A program made the position numbers and the translations under genes. 64,000 bases of DNA from JBPCIX01 sp051005875 (lineage in GTDB: Bacteria; Actinomycetota; CADDZG01; JAHWKV01): contig JBPCIX010000021.1 of NCBI GenBank assembly GCA_051005875.1, positions 14,731 through 78,730 on the forward strand, read 5' to 3'. Position 1 is the stretch's first letter; every line of letters begins with the position of its first letter. Shown here in pieces: positions 42,912-51,094 of the stretch. Below the pieces are notes generated by a model. It was not told the DNA's origin. It saw only the letters and a program-made list of their open reading frames with translations, and made no database searches.

Positions 42912-43166
42912 CTGCAGGTTCTTGCTTAGCGTCATGGCACTAACCGAGGATCCTCAATCCGGCCAGAACCAAAAAGACAAGCGGGAAACTTGCTTGCATA
43001 GCGGCCCTTCGAATCATTAGTAGTGGCTACATCACTGGTAGTTCTAGTGCTGGGAATGCTCTGGTCGGGCCTTAACCTGCGGGACTACTACTCGCACCTC
43101 ACGGTCGCCTACGGCGCCGGCGCGTCTACAATTAATCTGAACATCGCGGACCATCTGGAGGACGAC

Positions 43167-43436
43167 ATGTGCCGGAATATCAGAACTCTTTTTAACTTCG
43201 ACCCGCCTGCCACCGACGAGGAGATTGAAAACGCCTCGCTGCAATTTGTCAGAAAAATCTCGGGTTCAAGCAAGCCTTCGAAAGTCAACGAAGCCCCATT
43301 CAATCAAGCCGTGGCCGAGGTCTCTGTCGCGGCCCGCAGGCTGCTGGATTCCTTGGTGACAAACGCCGAGCCGCGCGATCGCGAAGTTGAAGCAGCCCGA
43401 GCTCGAGCCAGATCAGCGGAAAGGTTCGGCACCTAG
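43167..43436 (+). CDS. DUF2277 family protein
   Basis: 89 residues from ATG 43167, preceded by GGAGG. The frame is open upstream to 43023, but the family starts at MCRNIRTLFNFDPPATDEEI, so the upstream part is not coding. Further family marks are LQFVRKISGSSKPSKVNEAP and LLDSLVTNAEPRDREVE. These small proteins are widespread in actinobacteria and proteobacteria and have no known role; the Cys-Arg-Asn-Ile start is almost invariant. Followed directly by the PAP2-kinase gene. Confidence 0.93.
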   Translation: MCRNIRTLFNFDPPATDEEIENASLQFVRKISGSSKPSKVNEAPFNQAVAEVSVAARRLLDSLVTNAEPRDREVEAARARARSAERFGT

Positions 43437-43437
43437 G

Positions 43438-44907
43438 GTGGATATCAGCAGGCGTACCTTTGAGGGTCTGCGCGAGTTAGACAAGCTACTTTTCAAGAAG
43501 GTCTCGCGCACCCGAATACCGATGGTGGACAAGACCCTGCTTCCACTTTCCCGCGTGGCGAACAAGTCGGTTTTGTGGATGATGTTGGCCGCTGCATTAG
43601 CTGCTTGGGGTGGGCGATTTCACCGAAGGGCGGCGATGCGCGGGGTTATGGCTGTTGCTGCTACCTCGGCAATCGCCAATATCCCAATAAAGATGATCGC
43701 GCGGCGTGCTCGACCGGCCGGCAATCTGGTTCCCAAAACAAGACGCCTGAGGAATGTACCCACCTCGTATTCGTTTCCTTCTGGCCATGCCGCGTCCGCT
43801 GCGGCGTTTGCGACCGGGGCCGGCTTGGAATCGCCGGTGTTGGCCGCTCCACTGGGTTTGCTTGCTGCAGCCGTGGGATATTCACGGGTCCACACAGGAG
43901 TTCACTACCCTAGCGACGTGATCGCGGGGGCGGCGATAGGGGCTGGGGTCGGCTTGGTCACCCGCAAGTTCTGGCCGATGGCCCTTCGCGAGCCGGCGAG
44001 GCTGCGCGGTGTCCTGACTCCAATTGAGGCCGAACCGAGACAACGAGGCGAGGGGACGGTCATTGTCGTCAATCCTTCGGCGGGGCCGGCTCTTTCAGCG
44101 AACCCCTCGGACGAACTGCGCGAAAAGCTGCCCGAAGCCGAGGTCATCGAAGCCGCCGAGGGCGAAGAGCTGCTGCCGCTGCTTCGGAAGGCCTCTCGCG
44201 AGGCCGATGTGGTGGGAGTGGCAGGCGGTGATGGCACTGTGGGGGCTGCGGCGGACGCTGCCATCAAAGCCGGCAAGCCGTTGATGGTTGTCCCTTCGGG
44301 CACCCTTAATCACCTCGGCCGGGATCTGGGCCTGTTCTCAGTCGACGACGCAGTAACTGCAGTTCAGCGGGGCGAAATCGCCGCGGTAGACGCAGCAACC
44401 ATAGACGGAAAACTTTTTCTGAACACTGCTAGTTTTGGAGCCTATTCGGAACTGGTCGATGCCCGCGAAAAGCTGGAGTCCAAAATAGGAAAGTGGCCTG
44501 CCCTGTTGATGGCGCTGGTCAAAGTGCTAAGAACCTCGGAACCTTTGGACGTTGAGGTCAACGGCCGCTCTCGAAAGATCTGGATGATCTTCATCGGCAA
44601 TTGCCGATATCAGCCGAGCGGGTTCGCGCCGAGTCGGCGCGAAAGAATGGACGACGGGCTGCTCGATGTGAGGCTTGTTGACGGAACCCAGCCGCGGGCT
44701 CGAATAAGACTTCTGGCGGCAGTTTTGACGGGCACACTTTCGAAAAGTGGGGTTTACGAACAGTGGACTGATCGCAAGATAACAATCAAGTCTCGGCAGG
44801 GACCGCTCCGATTGGCCCGTGACGGCGAAACCTTTGACGGATCCAGCGAATTTGTAATCCAGAAAAAGGGCAAACCCCTTGCCGTCTACGCGCCATTAAC
44901 CCCGTGA
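43438..44907 (+). CDS. Bifunctional PAP2 phosphatase / diacylglycerol kinase-like protein
   Basis: 489 residues from GTG 43438; a TTG at 43387 would overlap DUF2277 by 50 bases. The N-terminal half is a membrane PAP2 lipid phosphatase: KMIARRARP (motif 1), FPSGHAA (motif 2) and SRVHTGVHYPSD (motif 3). The C-terminal half is a lipid kinase of the DAGK/YegS type with VVNPSAGP and GVAGGDGTVGAAAD, plus the LNHLGRDLGL segment. Such fusions are common in actinobacteria and may recycle phosphatidate, diacylglycerol or polyprenyl phosphates. Convergent with the DedA-like gene. Confidence 0.92.
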   Translation: MDISRRTFEGLRELDKLLFKKVSRTRIPMVDKTLLPLSRVANKSVLWMMLAAALAAWGGRFHRRAAMRGVMAVAATSAIANIPIKMIARRARPAGNLVPKTRRLRNVPTSYSFPSGHAASAAAFATGAGLESPVLAAPLGLLAAAVGYSRVHTGVHYPSDVIAGAAIGAGVGLVTRKFWPMALREPARLRGVLTPIEAEPRQRGEGTVIVVNPSAGPALSANPSDELREKLPEAEVIEAAEGEELLPLLRKASREADVVGVAGGDGTVGAAADAAIKAGKPLMVVPSGTLNHLGRDLGLFSVDDAVTAVQRGEIAAVDAATIDGKLFLNTASFGAYSELVDAREKLESKIGKWPALLMALVKVLRTSEPLDVEVNGRSRKIWMIFIGNCRYQPSGFAPSRRERMDDGLLDVRLVDGTQPRARIRLLAAVLTGTLSKSGVYEQWTDRKITIKSRQGPLRLARDGETFDGSSEFVIQKKGKPLAVYAPLTP

Positions 44908-44915
44908 CCCATGAG

Positions 44916-45560
44916 CTACTCCTTGCTCAGGTATTTTCCCAACAGGAAGAACAAGGCGAAAAGCGCCGCTACCCCGAACCCCGTAATTATCCAGGACGTT
45001 TTGGGGTCGTCGGGATTGAAGATGGTACCGAACACATACCCAGCGGCGATGACTTCACCGATTCCGGCAAGCGCGCCCAACCCATCCGCCGGTAGGAATT
45101 TTCTCGATTTCATGTCGGAAGACCCGGCGGCCGCTCCCACCAAGGCCGAAGGAAACGCTGCAAGCCTGCCTAAAAAGACGAGCTTGGGCCCTTTTTTCTT
45201 GAGAACTTTTTGCAGTTTGTGAATCTTTTCTGTCGGCAAGAGTCGACCTGCTACACCAGGCAGTTCACCCTTTTTGATTTCGGACGAATATAAGCGCCCG
45301 AGGTAGTAAAAGTGCCAGACTCCGAGGATGCTAAGCGGAATAGCGGCAAGGACGATTTGGAGCAAAAGGGCCGGGTCGGACTGCTTTTTGGCGAGAAACG
45401 CTCCGGCAAGAATCACTTCCTTAGTCGGGCGCATCAGCACCAGAAAAAGAAAATGGTCCTCATACAAAAATTTGGCCAGCAGTATGGCGGCGATTCCGAG
45501 CAGGAGCCTGACTCCGGCCAGCCACAGAAGCATCTTCTTCAGGTTGTTAGTTTTGTCCAT
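44916..45560 (-). CDS. DedA/VTT-family membrane protein
   Basis: 214 residues, four to five membrane helices. The central motif FLGRLAAFPSALVGAAAGSS followed by MKSRKFLPADGLGAL matches the DedA pattern (R-x-x-P ... G, then F-x-x-x-N/D-x-x-G). DedA proteins flip polyprenyl phosphates or phospholipids. The nearby PAP2 phosphatases act on the same lipid carriers, so the three may form a lipid-carrier recycling neighbourhood; this is inferred from position. The gene is divergent from the vapBC promoter. Confidence 0.8.
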   Translation of the reverse strand: MDKTNNLKKMLLWLAGVRLLLGIAAILLAKFLYEDHFLFLVLMRPTKEVILAGAFLAKKQSDPALLLQIVLAAIPLSILGVWHFYYLGRLYSSEIKKGELPGVAGRLLPTEKIHKLQKVLKKKGPKLVFLGRLAAFPSALVGAAAGSSDMKSRKFLPADGLGALAGIGEVIAAGYVFGTIFNPDDPKTSWIITGFGVAALFALFFLLGKYLSKE

Positions 45561-45602
45561 TAAGAGCCCTAGTCGTCAAGTGCCAAGATAATACTTTCGA
45601 AA

Positions 45603-45642
45603 ATTCTTCCGGCCTTTATCGCGGTCTTGATCCTGCTCAACG
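45603..45642 (+). repeat. Upstream copy of a broken direct repeat flanking the vapBC module
   Basis: Contains ATTCTTCCGGCCTTTATC (45603-45620) and CTTGATCCTGCTCAACG (45626-45642). Both blocks recur in the same order at 46455-46472 and 46482-46498, in the coding start of the PAP2 gene. Spacing differs (5 versus 9 bases), so this copy looks like a decayed gene end. Confidence 0.85.
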
Positions 45643-45650
45643 GTATCCCA

Positions 45651-45679
45651 TTGACAAGAAATTCGTGTAACACGATAAT
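45651..45679 (+). promoter_or_regulatory. Strong promoter and overlapping operator of vapBC
   Basis: TTGACA (45651-45656), 17 bases, GATAAT (45674-45679). Transcription should begin at or very near the GTG start (45686), so the mRNA is probably leaderless. An interrupted palindrome covers the -10: CACGA at 45671-45675 with TCGTG at 45684-45688 (and ACAC/GTGT inside), a likely site for autorepression by the antitoxin. Confidence 0.75.
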
Positions 45680-45685
45680 AGTGTC

Positions 45686-45925
45686 GTGAAGAACCTGACC
45701 ATCACCCTGGATGAAGAGACTGTTCGATGGGCGCGCGTCGAAGCCGCCCGTCGAGAGGTCAGCGTTTCTGGACTCGTCCGAAACTTACTTCGCGATCACA
45801 TGACAACCGAGCAAGGGTATGAAGCAGCGATGATCAGATACCTAGGCCGGCCGCCCGTGCCGCTTAAAACCGGCGGCCCCTACCCCGGTCGCGACGATCT
45901 CCACGACCGTGCGAATTTTCGTTGA
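45686..45925 (+). CDS. Ribbon-helix-helix antitoxin (VapB-like)
   Basis: 79 residues, GTG start at the predicted transcription start. MKNLTITLDEETVRWARVEA gives the beta strand and first helix, and SVSGLVRNLLRDHM the second helix, of an RHH DNA-binding domain. The C-terminus is unstructured and Pro/Gly-rich, suited to covering the toxin active site. It overlaps the toxin gene by 17 bases. The module lies between two partial copies of the same sequence. Confidence 0.85.
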   Translation: MKNLTITLDEETVRWARVEAARREVSVSGLVRNLLRDHMTTEQGYEAAMIRYLGRPPVPLKTGGPYPGRDDLHDRANFR

Positions 45926-46352
45926 TTCAAACGTCCTTGTCTACGCCAAGGACTCGTCGGAGGCGACGAAACAGGAACGGGCACTGGCCTGGGTTGAACA
46001 CCTTTGGAGAAATCGATCCGGACGAATCAGCATCCAGGTCCTCGAAGAGTATTACGTGACGGTAACCAGCAAGCTCAAGCCGGGTATCGTTGCAAACCAG
46101 GCGCGAAGCGATGTCCGGGACCTCCTTGCTTGGCGGCCCCTGCCTGTCGACCACCTACTGGTGGAAAAGGCCTGGGCTTTCGAGGAACGTTTTCAGCTCT
46201 CTTTTTGGGATGCGCTCATCGTCTCGGCCGCCAAGCTAACGGATTGCGAGTTTCTCCTAACCGAAGACCTTCAGAGCGGACAAGATTTCGACGGCCTAAC
46301 CATCGTCAACCCCTTCGAAGTTGCGCCAACCGAGATCTTCCGGCCGTCCTGA
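45909..46352 (+). CDS. PIN-domain ribonuclease toxin (VapC-like)
   Basis: 147 residues, GTG start inside the antitoxin end. PIN acidic residues: Asp in IFVDSNVLVYAKD, Glu in IQVLEEYYVT, Asp in LSFWDALIVSAAK, and Glu/Asp in LLTEDLQSGQDFDG. The YAKDSSEATKQERAL and ISIQVLEEYYVT segments resemble the VapC subgroup common in actinobacteria. It cleaves RNA when free of its antitoxin. Confidence 0.88.
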   Translation: MRIFVDSNVLVYAKDSSEATKQERALAWVEHLWRNRSGRISIQVLEEYYVTVTSKLKPGIVANQARSDVRDLLAWRPLPVDHLLVEKAWAFEERFQLSFWDALIVSAAKLTDCEFLLTEDLQSGQDFDGLTIVNPFEVAPTEIFRPS

Positions 46353-46439
46353 GCCGACGAACTGACCGGCCGGGAGCCCACTAGGCAGTTGCAATACCCG
46401 ACTAGGCGAACTCGCTGGCGCAGTCGTAAAGTCTAGGAG

Positions 46440-47207
46440 ATGATTCTTCCAAAGATTCTTCCGGCCTTTATCAAGCGCAGACTTGATCCTGCTCAACGAT
46501 ATGGACTTCGCCTAACTCTTTTTATTGCGGCAGTCTCGCTGGCCGGCATTCCCTTCGCCTATTTACTGGTCGAGATTACCAGCGGCGCCAGAATGGTTCG
46601 CGTTGATCGCGCCATATCCGAGCAACTTTTTGAACTCAAGGCAGGCAACCGATGGCTGTCGACAGTTTTCAACGGCATCAGCTTTCTGGGCTTCCCCCCA
46701 TGGTTTTGGGTTTTGGTCGGCGGGGTCAGCCTCTACCTTCTGAAGCGATCAGAGCGCCGGCTGATGATATATCTGCTGAGTTCGACCATCGGAGGGTCGA
46801 TCGTGAACACGATCGTGAAGGAGACCGTAAACAGGCCCCGGCCCACCTTCAAAGATCCCTCGGCAGTCACTTTTCAGTCGGGCAAGAGTTTCCCCTCCGG
46901 CCATGCGATGAGCTCGACAATCGCTTACGGCGCCTTGCTTTTGATCTTCTTGCCGCTGATCCCGAAGCGCTACCGCAAGGCGGCTATCGCCGGAACGGTC
47001 TCATTGGTGCTGGTGATAGGCCTCGCCCGGTTGGGCCTCGGCGTGCACTATCTGAGCGACGTTATCGGCGGATACATTCTCGGCCTAGCCTGGCTGGCCG
47101 CCTCGACGGCAGCCTTCAGCATCTGGCGCATTGAGCGCGGAGCTAAACCGGTCCACCCGCTTGAAGCTGGAGTCGAGCCCGAAGCGGCCGCTACGCTACA
47201 TCCCTAG
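46440..47207 (+). CDS. PAP2-family membrane phosphatase
   Basis: 255 residues with six membrane helices. The three phosphatase motifs are KETVNRPRP, FPSGHAMSS and RLGLGVHYLSDVIGG. It most likely acts on undecaprenyl diphosphate or phosphatidylglycerophosphate-type lipids at the outer membrane face. The first codons carry the sequence that is repeated upstream of vapBC. The start has AGGAG directly before ATG, and TAAAGT seven bases upstream, so initiation may be leaderless or use a very close ribosome site. Confidence 0.92.
   Translation: MILPKILPAFIKRRLDPAQRYGLRLTLFIAAVSLAGIPFAYLLVEITSGARMVRVDRAISEQLFELKAGNRWLSTVFNGISFLGFPPWFWVLVGGVSLYLLKRSERRLMIYLLSSTIGGSIVNTIVKETVNRPRPTFKDPSAVTFQSGKSFPSGHAMSSTIAYGALLLIFLPLIPKRYRKAAIAGTVSLVLVIGLARLGLGVHYLSDVIGGYILGLAWLAASTAAFSIWRIERGAKPVHPLEAGVEPEAAATLHP
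46455..46498 (+). repeat. Downstream copy of the direct repeat flanking vapBC
   Basis: Same two blocks as at 45603-45642 (18 and 17 identical bases), here as codons 6-20 of the PAP2 gene. The intact reading frame suggests this is the original copy. Confidence 0.85.
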
Positions 47208-47220
47208 CGAACCCGCTGAT

Positions 47221-47550
47221 TTATAGCAGGCAGATGTCGTAGGTCCAGATGATCGGAGGGGCCCCAGGGTCGGGGGGCGGCTCGTTGCGGGAAACTCTAA
47301 GGCACCGCCTGGCCGCTTTGTCGCCGGTCGCGGCCTGGTCTTCGAAGACGATTTCAAGCGTTTGGGGAACGTCGATATTCTTGCTTCGCAGTAGACCTGC
47401 GGGGTCACTCTTGGCGCTTTCCCACTCTGCGGGGTCCCCGGCCGCCTGCTGAAAGGCGGCGAGAACCTCTTCGGTAGCGAAAGCACCTACTTCTTCAAGG
47501 GAGCGCCTTACCCAGGCGCTCAATACCTGCGGAACCGCCTGCTCGGCCAT
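47221..47550 (-). CDS. Hypothetical small protein with an NHLP-leader-like segment
   Basis: 109 residues, soluble, with AGGAGG ten bases before the ATG. The middle part AEWESAKSDPAGLLRSKNID then VPQTLEIVFEDQ resembles the leader of nitrile-hydratase-like (NHLP) RiPP precursors, which have DP...L...G-I-x-L/V-P followed by a V-x-V-x-E-D strand. The C-terminal tail is Pro-rich and ends IIWTYDICLL. No RiPP-modifying enzyme or transporter lies nearby, so the similarity may just reflect the related fold. Convergent with the PAP2 gene. Confidence 0.55.
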   Translation of the reverse strand: MAEQAVPQVLSAWVRRSLEEVGAFATEEVLAAFQQAAGDPAEWESAKSDPAGLLRSKNIDVPQTLEIVFEDQAATGDKAARRCLRVSRNEPPPDPGAPPIIWTYDICLL

Positions 47551-47884
47551 GGGCTTCGATCCTCCTGTTCCAAAATAAGCGAATGTACCTACAAGGACTA
47601 ATCCTTTAGCCCAATGATATCCGAGGAGGGACCCCCGGTCGCGCGTCGGCTCGTACTCCGTACCTGCTGACTTAACAAACCCTTTCCCGGCCCAGCCCCC
47701 ACCTGAAGGGTCTTTCAGGGTCTTTCAGTCTTCCTTCAGGGACCGTCCCTTAGTTTCATCCCATCGAGCCGCCGTCGGGGCGGACCGTATGAAAGGGGAA
47801 CCCAATGCCGAGTTCTTAAGGGCGGAACCGAAGTTCAAGTTTCTGCTGCATTGGTGATGGACTAAGAATTGAAAGGGGTAATCC
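47551..47884. other. Intergenic region without a recognised gene
   Basis: 334 bases between the NHLP-like gene (minus) and the frameshifted secreted-protein gene (plus). It contains a 10-base direct repeat (GGGTCTTTCA twice at about 47709-47728) and ends in GAAAGGGG, the ribosome site of the next gene. I see no convincing -35/-10 pair, RNA gene or longer reading frame. Confidence 0.6.
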
Positions 47885-48614
47885 ATGAAAAAACGTTTCA
47901 GGGCCAAGCACCTACTCATAGCTGGTTTGATCCCGCTTTTGATACCGGCCGCCGGATTCGCTGGGGCCAACAGCACCACAACCACCTTCAAAGACGCCCG
48001 ATTGAAAATCGAGTACAACTCCACGGACGGCGACGCGGGCCTTCAGGTCCTTCGTCGACGCAGAGCCGTGGCGAGAGATAAGCATTTCGAATCCGAAGGG
48101 CAAATTGGTGGTCGATGTAGAGGCTGAGAAGGTGATCAGGAACTACGGGTTAACTGAGGTCTTCTCAGAAAGTAGCGAGCCGCCTTTTGAGGAGTTCCCC
48201 TTCGATAAGTTTAAAAGGCTCTTTCCCGAAGGTAAGTACACGTTCAGGGGCAAGACGATCGAAGGTCAGAACCTCAAAAGCACGTTCAACTTCACCCACA
48301 AGGTGCCCGACGGCCCCAAGATCCTGGCGCCCCTCGATGGCGCCACCGTTGCTCGCGACTCGTTGGTGGTTGAATGGGCGCCGGTCACTTCGCCCAGCGG
48401 TATCAATATCGCCGCTTACGAGGTTTTGGTGGTTGCAGATACTCCGGGACTCGGCAATCCCAAGCGCGTGCTCGACGCCACAGTTAATGGCTCGGTAAAC
48501 CGCCTGCCGATTCCATCAGAGTTTCTGGACCCGGGGACCTATAAGGCAGAGGTGCTGGCAATAGAGGTGGGCGGCAACCAAACGCTTACCGAGGCTGCAT
48601 TCACGGTCGAGTAA
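47885..48614 (+). pseudogene. Secreted protein with C-terminal Ig/fibronectin-like domain, interrupted by a frameshift
   Basis: The first frame (ATG 47885, with GAAAGGGG) encodes a signal peptide and FKDARLKIEYNSTDGDAGLQV, then runs into nonsense. A second frame supplies FVDAEPWREISISNPKGK and continues to the stop at 48614 with WAPVTSPSGINIAAYEVLV, a fibronectin-type-III-like domain. Removing one base near 48049-48050 (GTCC to GTC) joins them into a coherent protein of about 240 residues. So either a real frameshift mutation or an assembly error of one C. The family is a secreted protein of unknown role. Confidence 0.75.
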
Positions 48615-48655
48615 GGAAAACTGGCTTGCCGGGGTAGTCCGTTCAGCGGAAGCGG

Positions 48656-51094
48656 CTACTCCGGCTTTAGGGAGCGGGCCACAAGCGCCAGCAGGGCATC
48701 CTTCTTAACCGGTTTTGCAAGGTAACTGTCCATCCCCTCGGCCAGGCAGCGATCCCGGTCTTCTGGTCGCGCGCCGGCAGTCAGGGCGATGATGGAAGTG
48801 TGGCGGCCCGGCCCTTCCTGGGCTCTAATGGCGGCCGTAGCTTCGTAGCCGTTCAATTCCGGCATCTGGCAGTCCATCAATATGGCGTCGTAGTCGTTGG
48901 CCGCAGCGGCCTGCACCGCCAATAACCCATTGAGCGCGGTGTCCACGCGGTAACCCGCGCCGGATAGGATCGCGACCGCAACTTTCTGGTTGATTAGATT
49001 GTCTTCGGCGAGCAATAGCCAGCCCCCTTGCGCTTGGCCCGGCAATGAAGAGCTCAGTGCCGTTGGTTGATGGGCATCGACCTCCGGCCCCTGCAAGCCC
49101 AATGCCATTCTCAGGCCCGCTTGTAATCGATCCGGGTGGATTGGCTTGAAAACAATGGCGCAGACGCCAGTCTCGGCTGCCGCCCCCAGGTCTCGGTCCT
49201 GTCCCAAGTTGGTCATTAGCACTAAATACGAGGTAAGAGCAGGGTCGTCGCGTATGGCATCCATTAATTCCAGGCCGTCCATCCCGGGCATGGATCTATC
49301 AATCAAGACAACGGCAAACGGGTTGCCTTGCACGGCTGCCCGCCGCATCGCCGCCAGAGCAACCTGACCGGACTCAGCGGTCTCGACCGTCATGCCCCAT
49401 CCGCTTAGATACTCGGCCAATACGCCGCGCTGAGTGGCGTTGTCGTCCACGATCAGGGCGGTGACGCCGGCAAGCCCCGAGTCGGGTGACTCCGGGGAAC
49501 GCCCCGCCTGCCCAGCGTCGGCGGTAACGCCGATCGTGAACCAGAACTTGCTTCCAAGCCCCAGCCGGCTTGACGCTCCGCAACTGCCACCCATAAGGCC
49601 GATCAGCTGGGCGCTGATGGCCAGCCCCAGTCCGGTGCCCCCGTACTTGCGGGAAGTCGAGGAGTCGGCCTGCGTGAACGGCTGAAAGACGGTGTCAAGC
49701 TTGTCCGGGGGGATTCCATCGCCGGTATCGGAGACCTCAAAGCGGACCACGCTTTTTGTGCCTTCAGCGCGGGCCTCGGCCCGCACGACAATCTCGCCCG
49801 CCTGCGTGAACTTGATCGCGTTGCCTATTAGGTTGGTAAGCACCTGGCGGACCCGGCCGGGGTCGCCACCAACCGTAACCGGCAGAGACTCTTCGAAAAC
49901 CGCCACCAGTTCAAGCCCCTTAGCCTGCGCCGAACCGGCCAGCAAGTCCACAACATCACCGACCACGGTTGCCGGGCTGAATTCGATGTCCTCGATTTCA
50001 AGCCTCCCGGCTTCGATTTTGGAGAAATCGAGGATTCCGTTGATAGTACTCAGCAGAGCCTCGCCCGAGTTGCGCACGGTCTGTGCGTAGTCGCGCTGGC
50101 GTGTATCGAGGTTGGTTTCCAGCAATAGATCCGTCATTCCGATGACACCGTTCATAGGAGTACGAATCTCGTGGCTCATGTTGGCCAGAAACTCCGACTT
50201 TAGGCGCGACGCCTCGTTCGCGGCGTCTCGGGCGTCCGACATAGCGACTTCCACTCCGGCCTCGGCCGTGACGTCGGCGAGCGTTCCCACCCAGCCCGCT
50301 ATTTCACCGTCTCGGTTGGGTATTGACTTAGATGTGACAAGCACGACCTTTGAAGGAGATCCCGGTGAATTCATTAGGAACCGTTGGCAGACCTCCGCTT
50401 TGTCCTGGGGACCCCCGGCCAAAGCGGCGATAAGGTCCGATTGCTGTTCCGGGCCGATAATGAAGTCCCAGACGCGTCCGGCCGCTTCATTGGCTTGCAC
50501 GCCGGTGATCTCCGACCATCGCGGATTGGTGTAGATGTATTTGTTTTCGGCGTCAGTCTGGAAGATCCCTATGGGAGCGGCCTCGGTAAGAAACCTCAAC
50601 TGGTCGGCGGACGCTTGCACTTCCCGAGCGGTTGTTGCGAGTTCCTCGGCTCTAATGAAAAGCTTGGCAAAGACCGAGACTTTGGCCCGAAGCTCATCGG
50701 CGGGGACCGGAGCAAAGATGAAGTCGACCGCGCCTCCAGCGTAGTAGCGGTCGATGTCAGCAATATCGCGGCTCCCGTAGGCAGTGACGAAGATAATCGG
50801 GGTCACCTCTGACTGCCTGCGCTGGCGGATTTGTGCAGCAGTTTCGAACCCGTCCATATTGGGCATGCGGACATCGAGAAGGATGACTGCAAAATCCTGC
50901 GCCATCAGGCAACGCAAGGCAGCGATGCCCGAGTCGGCTTCGACGATGCAATAGCCGAGCGGCGCCAAAATAGCCCTCAGTGCCAATCGCTTCGATGCGC
51001 TGTCGTCGACCACCAGGACGGGAACCTGGGCCTTTTTCGCGTCCGTAAGGACGTTGGCGGCTTTTGCTCCCACTACATGCTGAGCGGGATTCAC
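48656..51094 (-). CDS. Hybrid sensor histidine kinase (REC-PAS-HisKA-HATPase-REC-REC)
   Basis: 812 residues, soluble. Order: N-terminal receiver (VLVVDDSASKRLALRAIL, DVRMPNMDGFE), a PAS domain (LTEAAPIGIFQTDAENKYIY), the dimerisation domain with the phosphorylated His in SHEIRTPMNGVIG, the ATPase domain (NLIGNAIKF, then GTGLGLAISAQLIGLMGG), and two further receivers (LIDRSMPGMDGLEL; MDCQMPELNGYEAT). It overlaps the next upstream kinase by ATGA, so both are one unit with the H-NOX cluster. Such multi-receiver kinases run phosphorelays; no dedicated HPt protein is visible. Confidence 0.93.
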   Translation of the reverse strand: MNPAQHVVGAKAANVLTDAKKAQVPVLVVDDSASKRLALRAILAPLGYCIVEADSGIAALRCLMAQDFAVILLDVRMPNMDGFETAAQIRQRRQSEVTPIIFVTAYGSRDIADIDRYYAGGAVDFIFAPVPADELRAKVSVFAKLFIRAEELATTAREVQASADQLRFLTEAAPIGIFQTDAENKYIYTNPRWSEITGVQANEAAGRVWDFIIGPEQQSDLIAALAGGPQDKAEVCQRFLMNSPGSPSKVVLVTSKSIPNRDGEIAGWVGTLADVTAEAGVEVAMSDARDAANEASRLKSEFLANMSHEIRTPMNGVIGMTDLLLETNLDTRQRDYAQTVRNSGEALLSTINGILDFSKIEAGRLEIEDIEFSPATVVGDVVDLLAGSAQAKGLELVAVFEESLPVTVGGDPGRVRQVLTNLIGNAIKFTQAGEIVVRAEARAEGTKSVVRFEVSDTGDGIPPDKLDTVFQPFTQADSSTSRKYGGTGLGLAISAQLIGLMGGSCGASSRLGLGSKFWFTIGVTADAGQAGRSPESPDSGLAGVTALIVDDNATQRGVLAEYLSGWGMTVETAESGQVALAAMRRAAVQGNPFAVVLIDRSMPGMDGLELMDAIRDDPALTSYLVLMTNLGQDRDLGAAAETGVCAIVFKPIHPDRLQAGLRMALGLQGPEVDAHQPTALSSSLPGQAQGGWLLLAEDNLINQKVAVAILSGAGYRVDTALNGLLAVQAAAANDYDAILMDCQMPELNGYEATAAIRAQEGPGRHTSIIALTAGARPEDRDRCLAEGMDSYLAKPVKKDALLALVARSLKPE

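Noticed and set aside
43023..43166. Membrane-type N-terminal extension of the DUF2277 protein
   Set aside because: The family begins at the conserved MCRNI start with a ribosome site at 43167; the upstream frame is open by chance.
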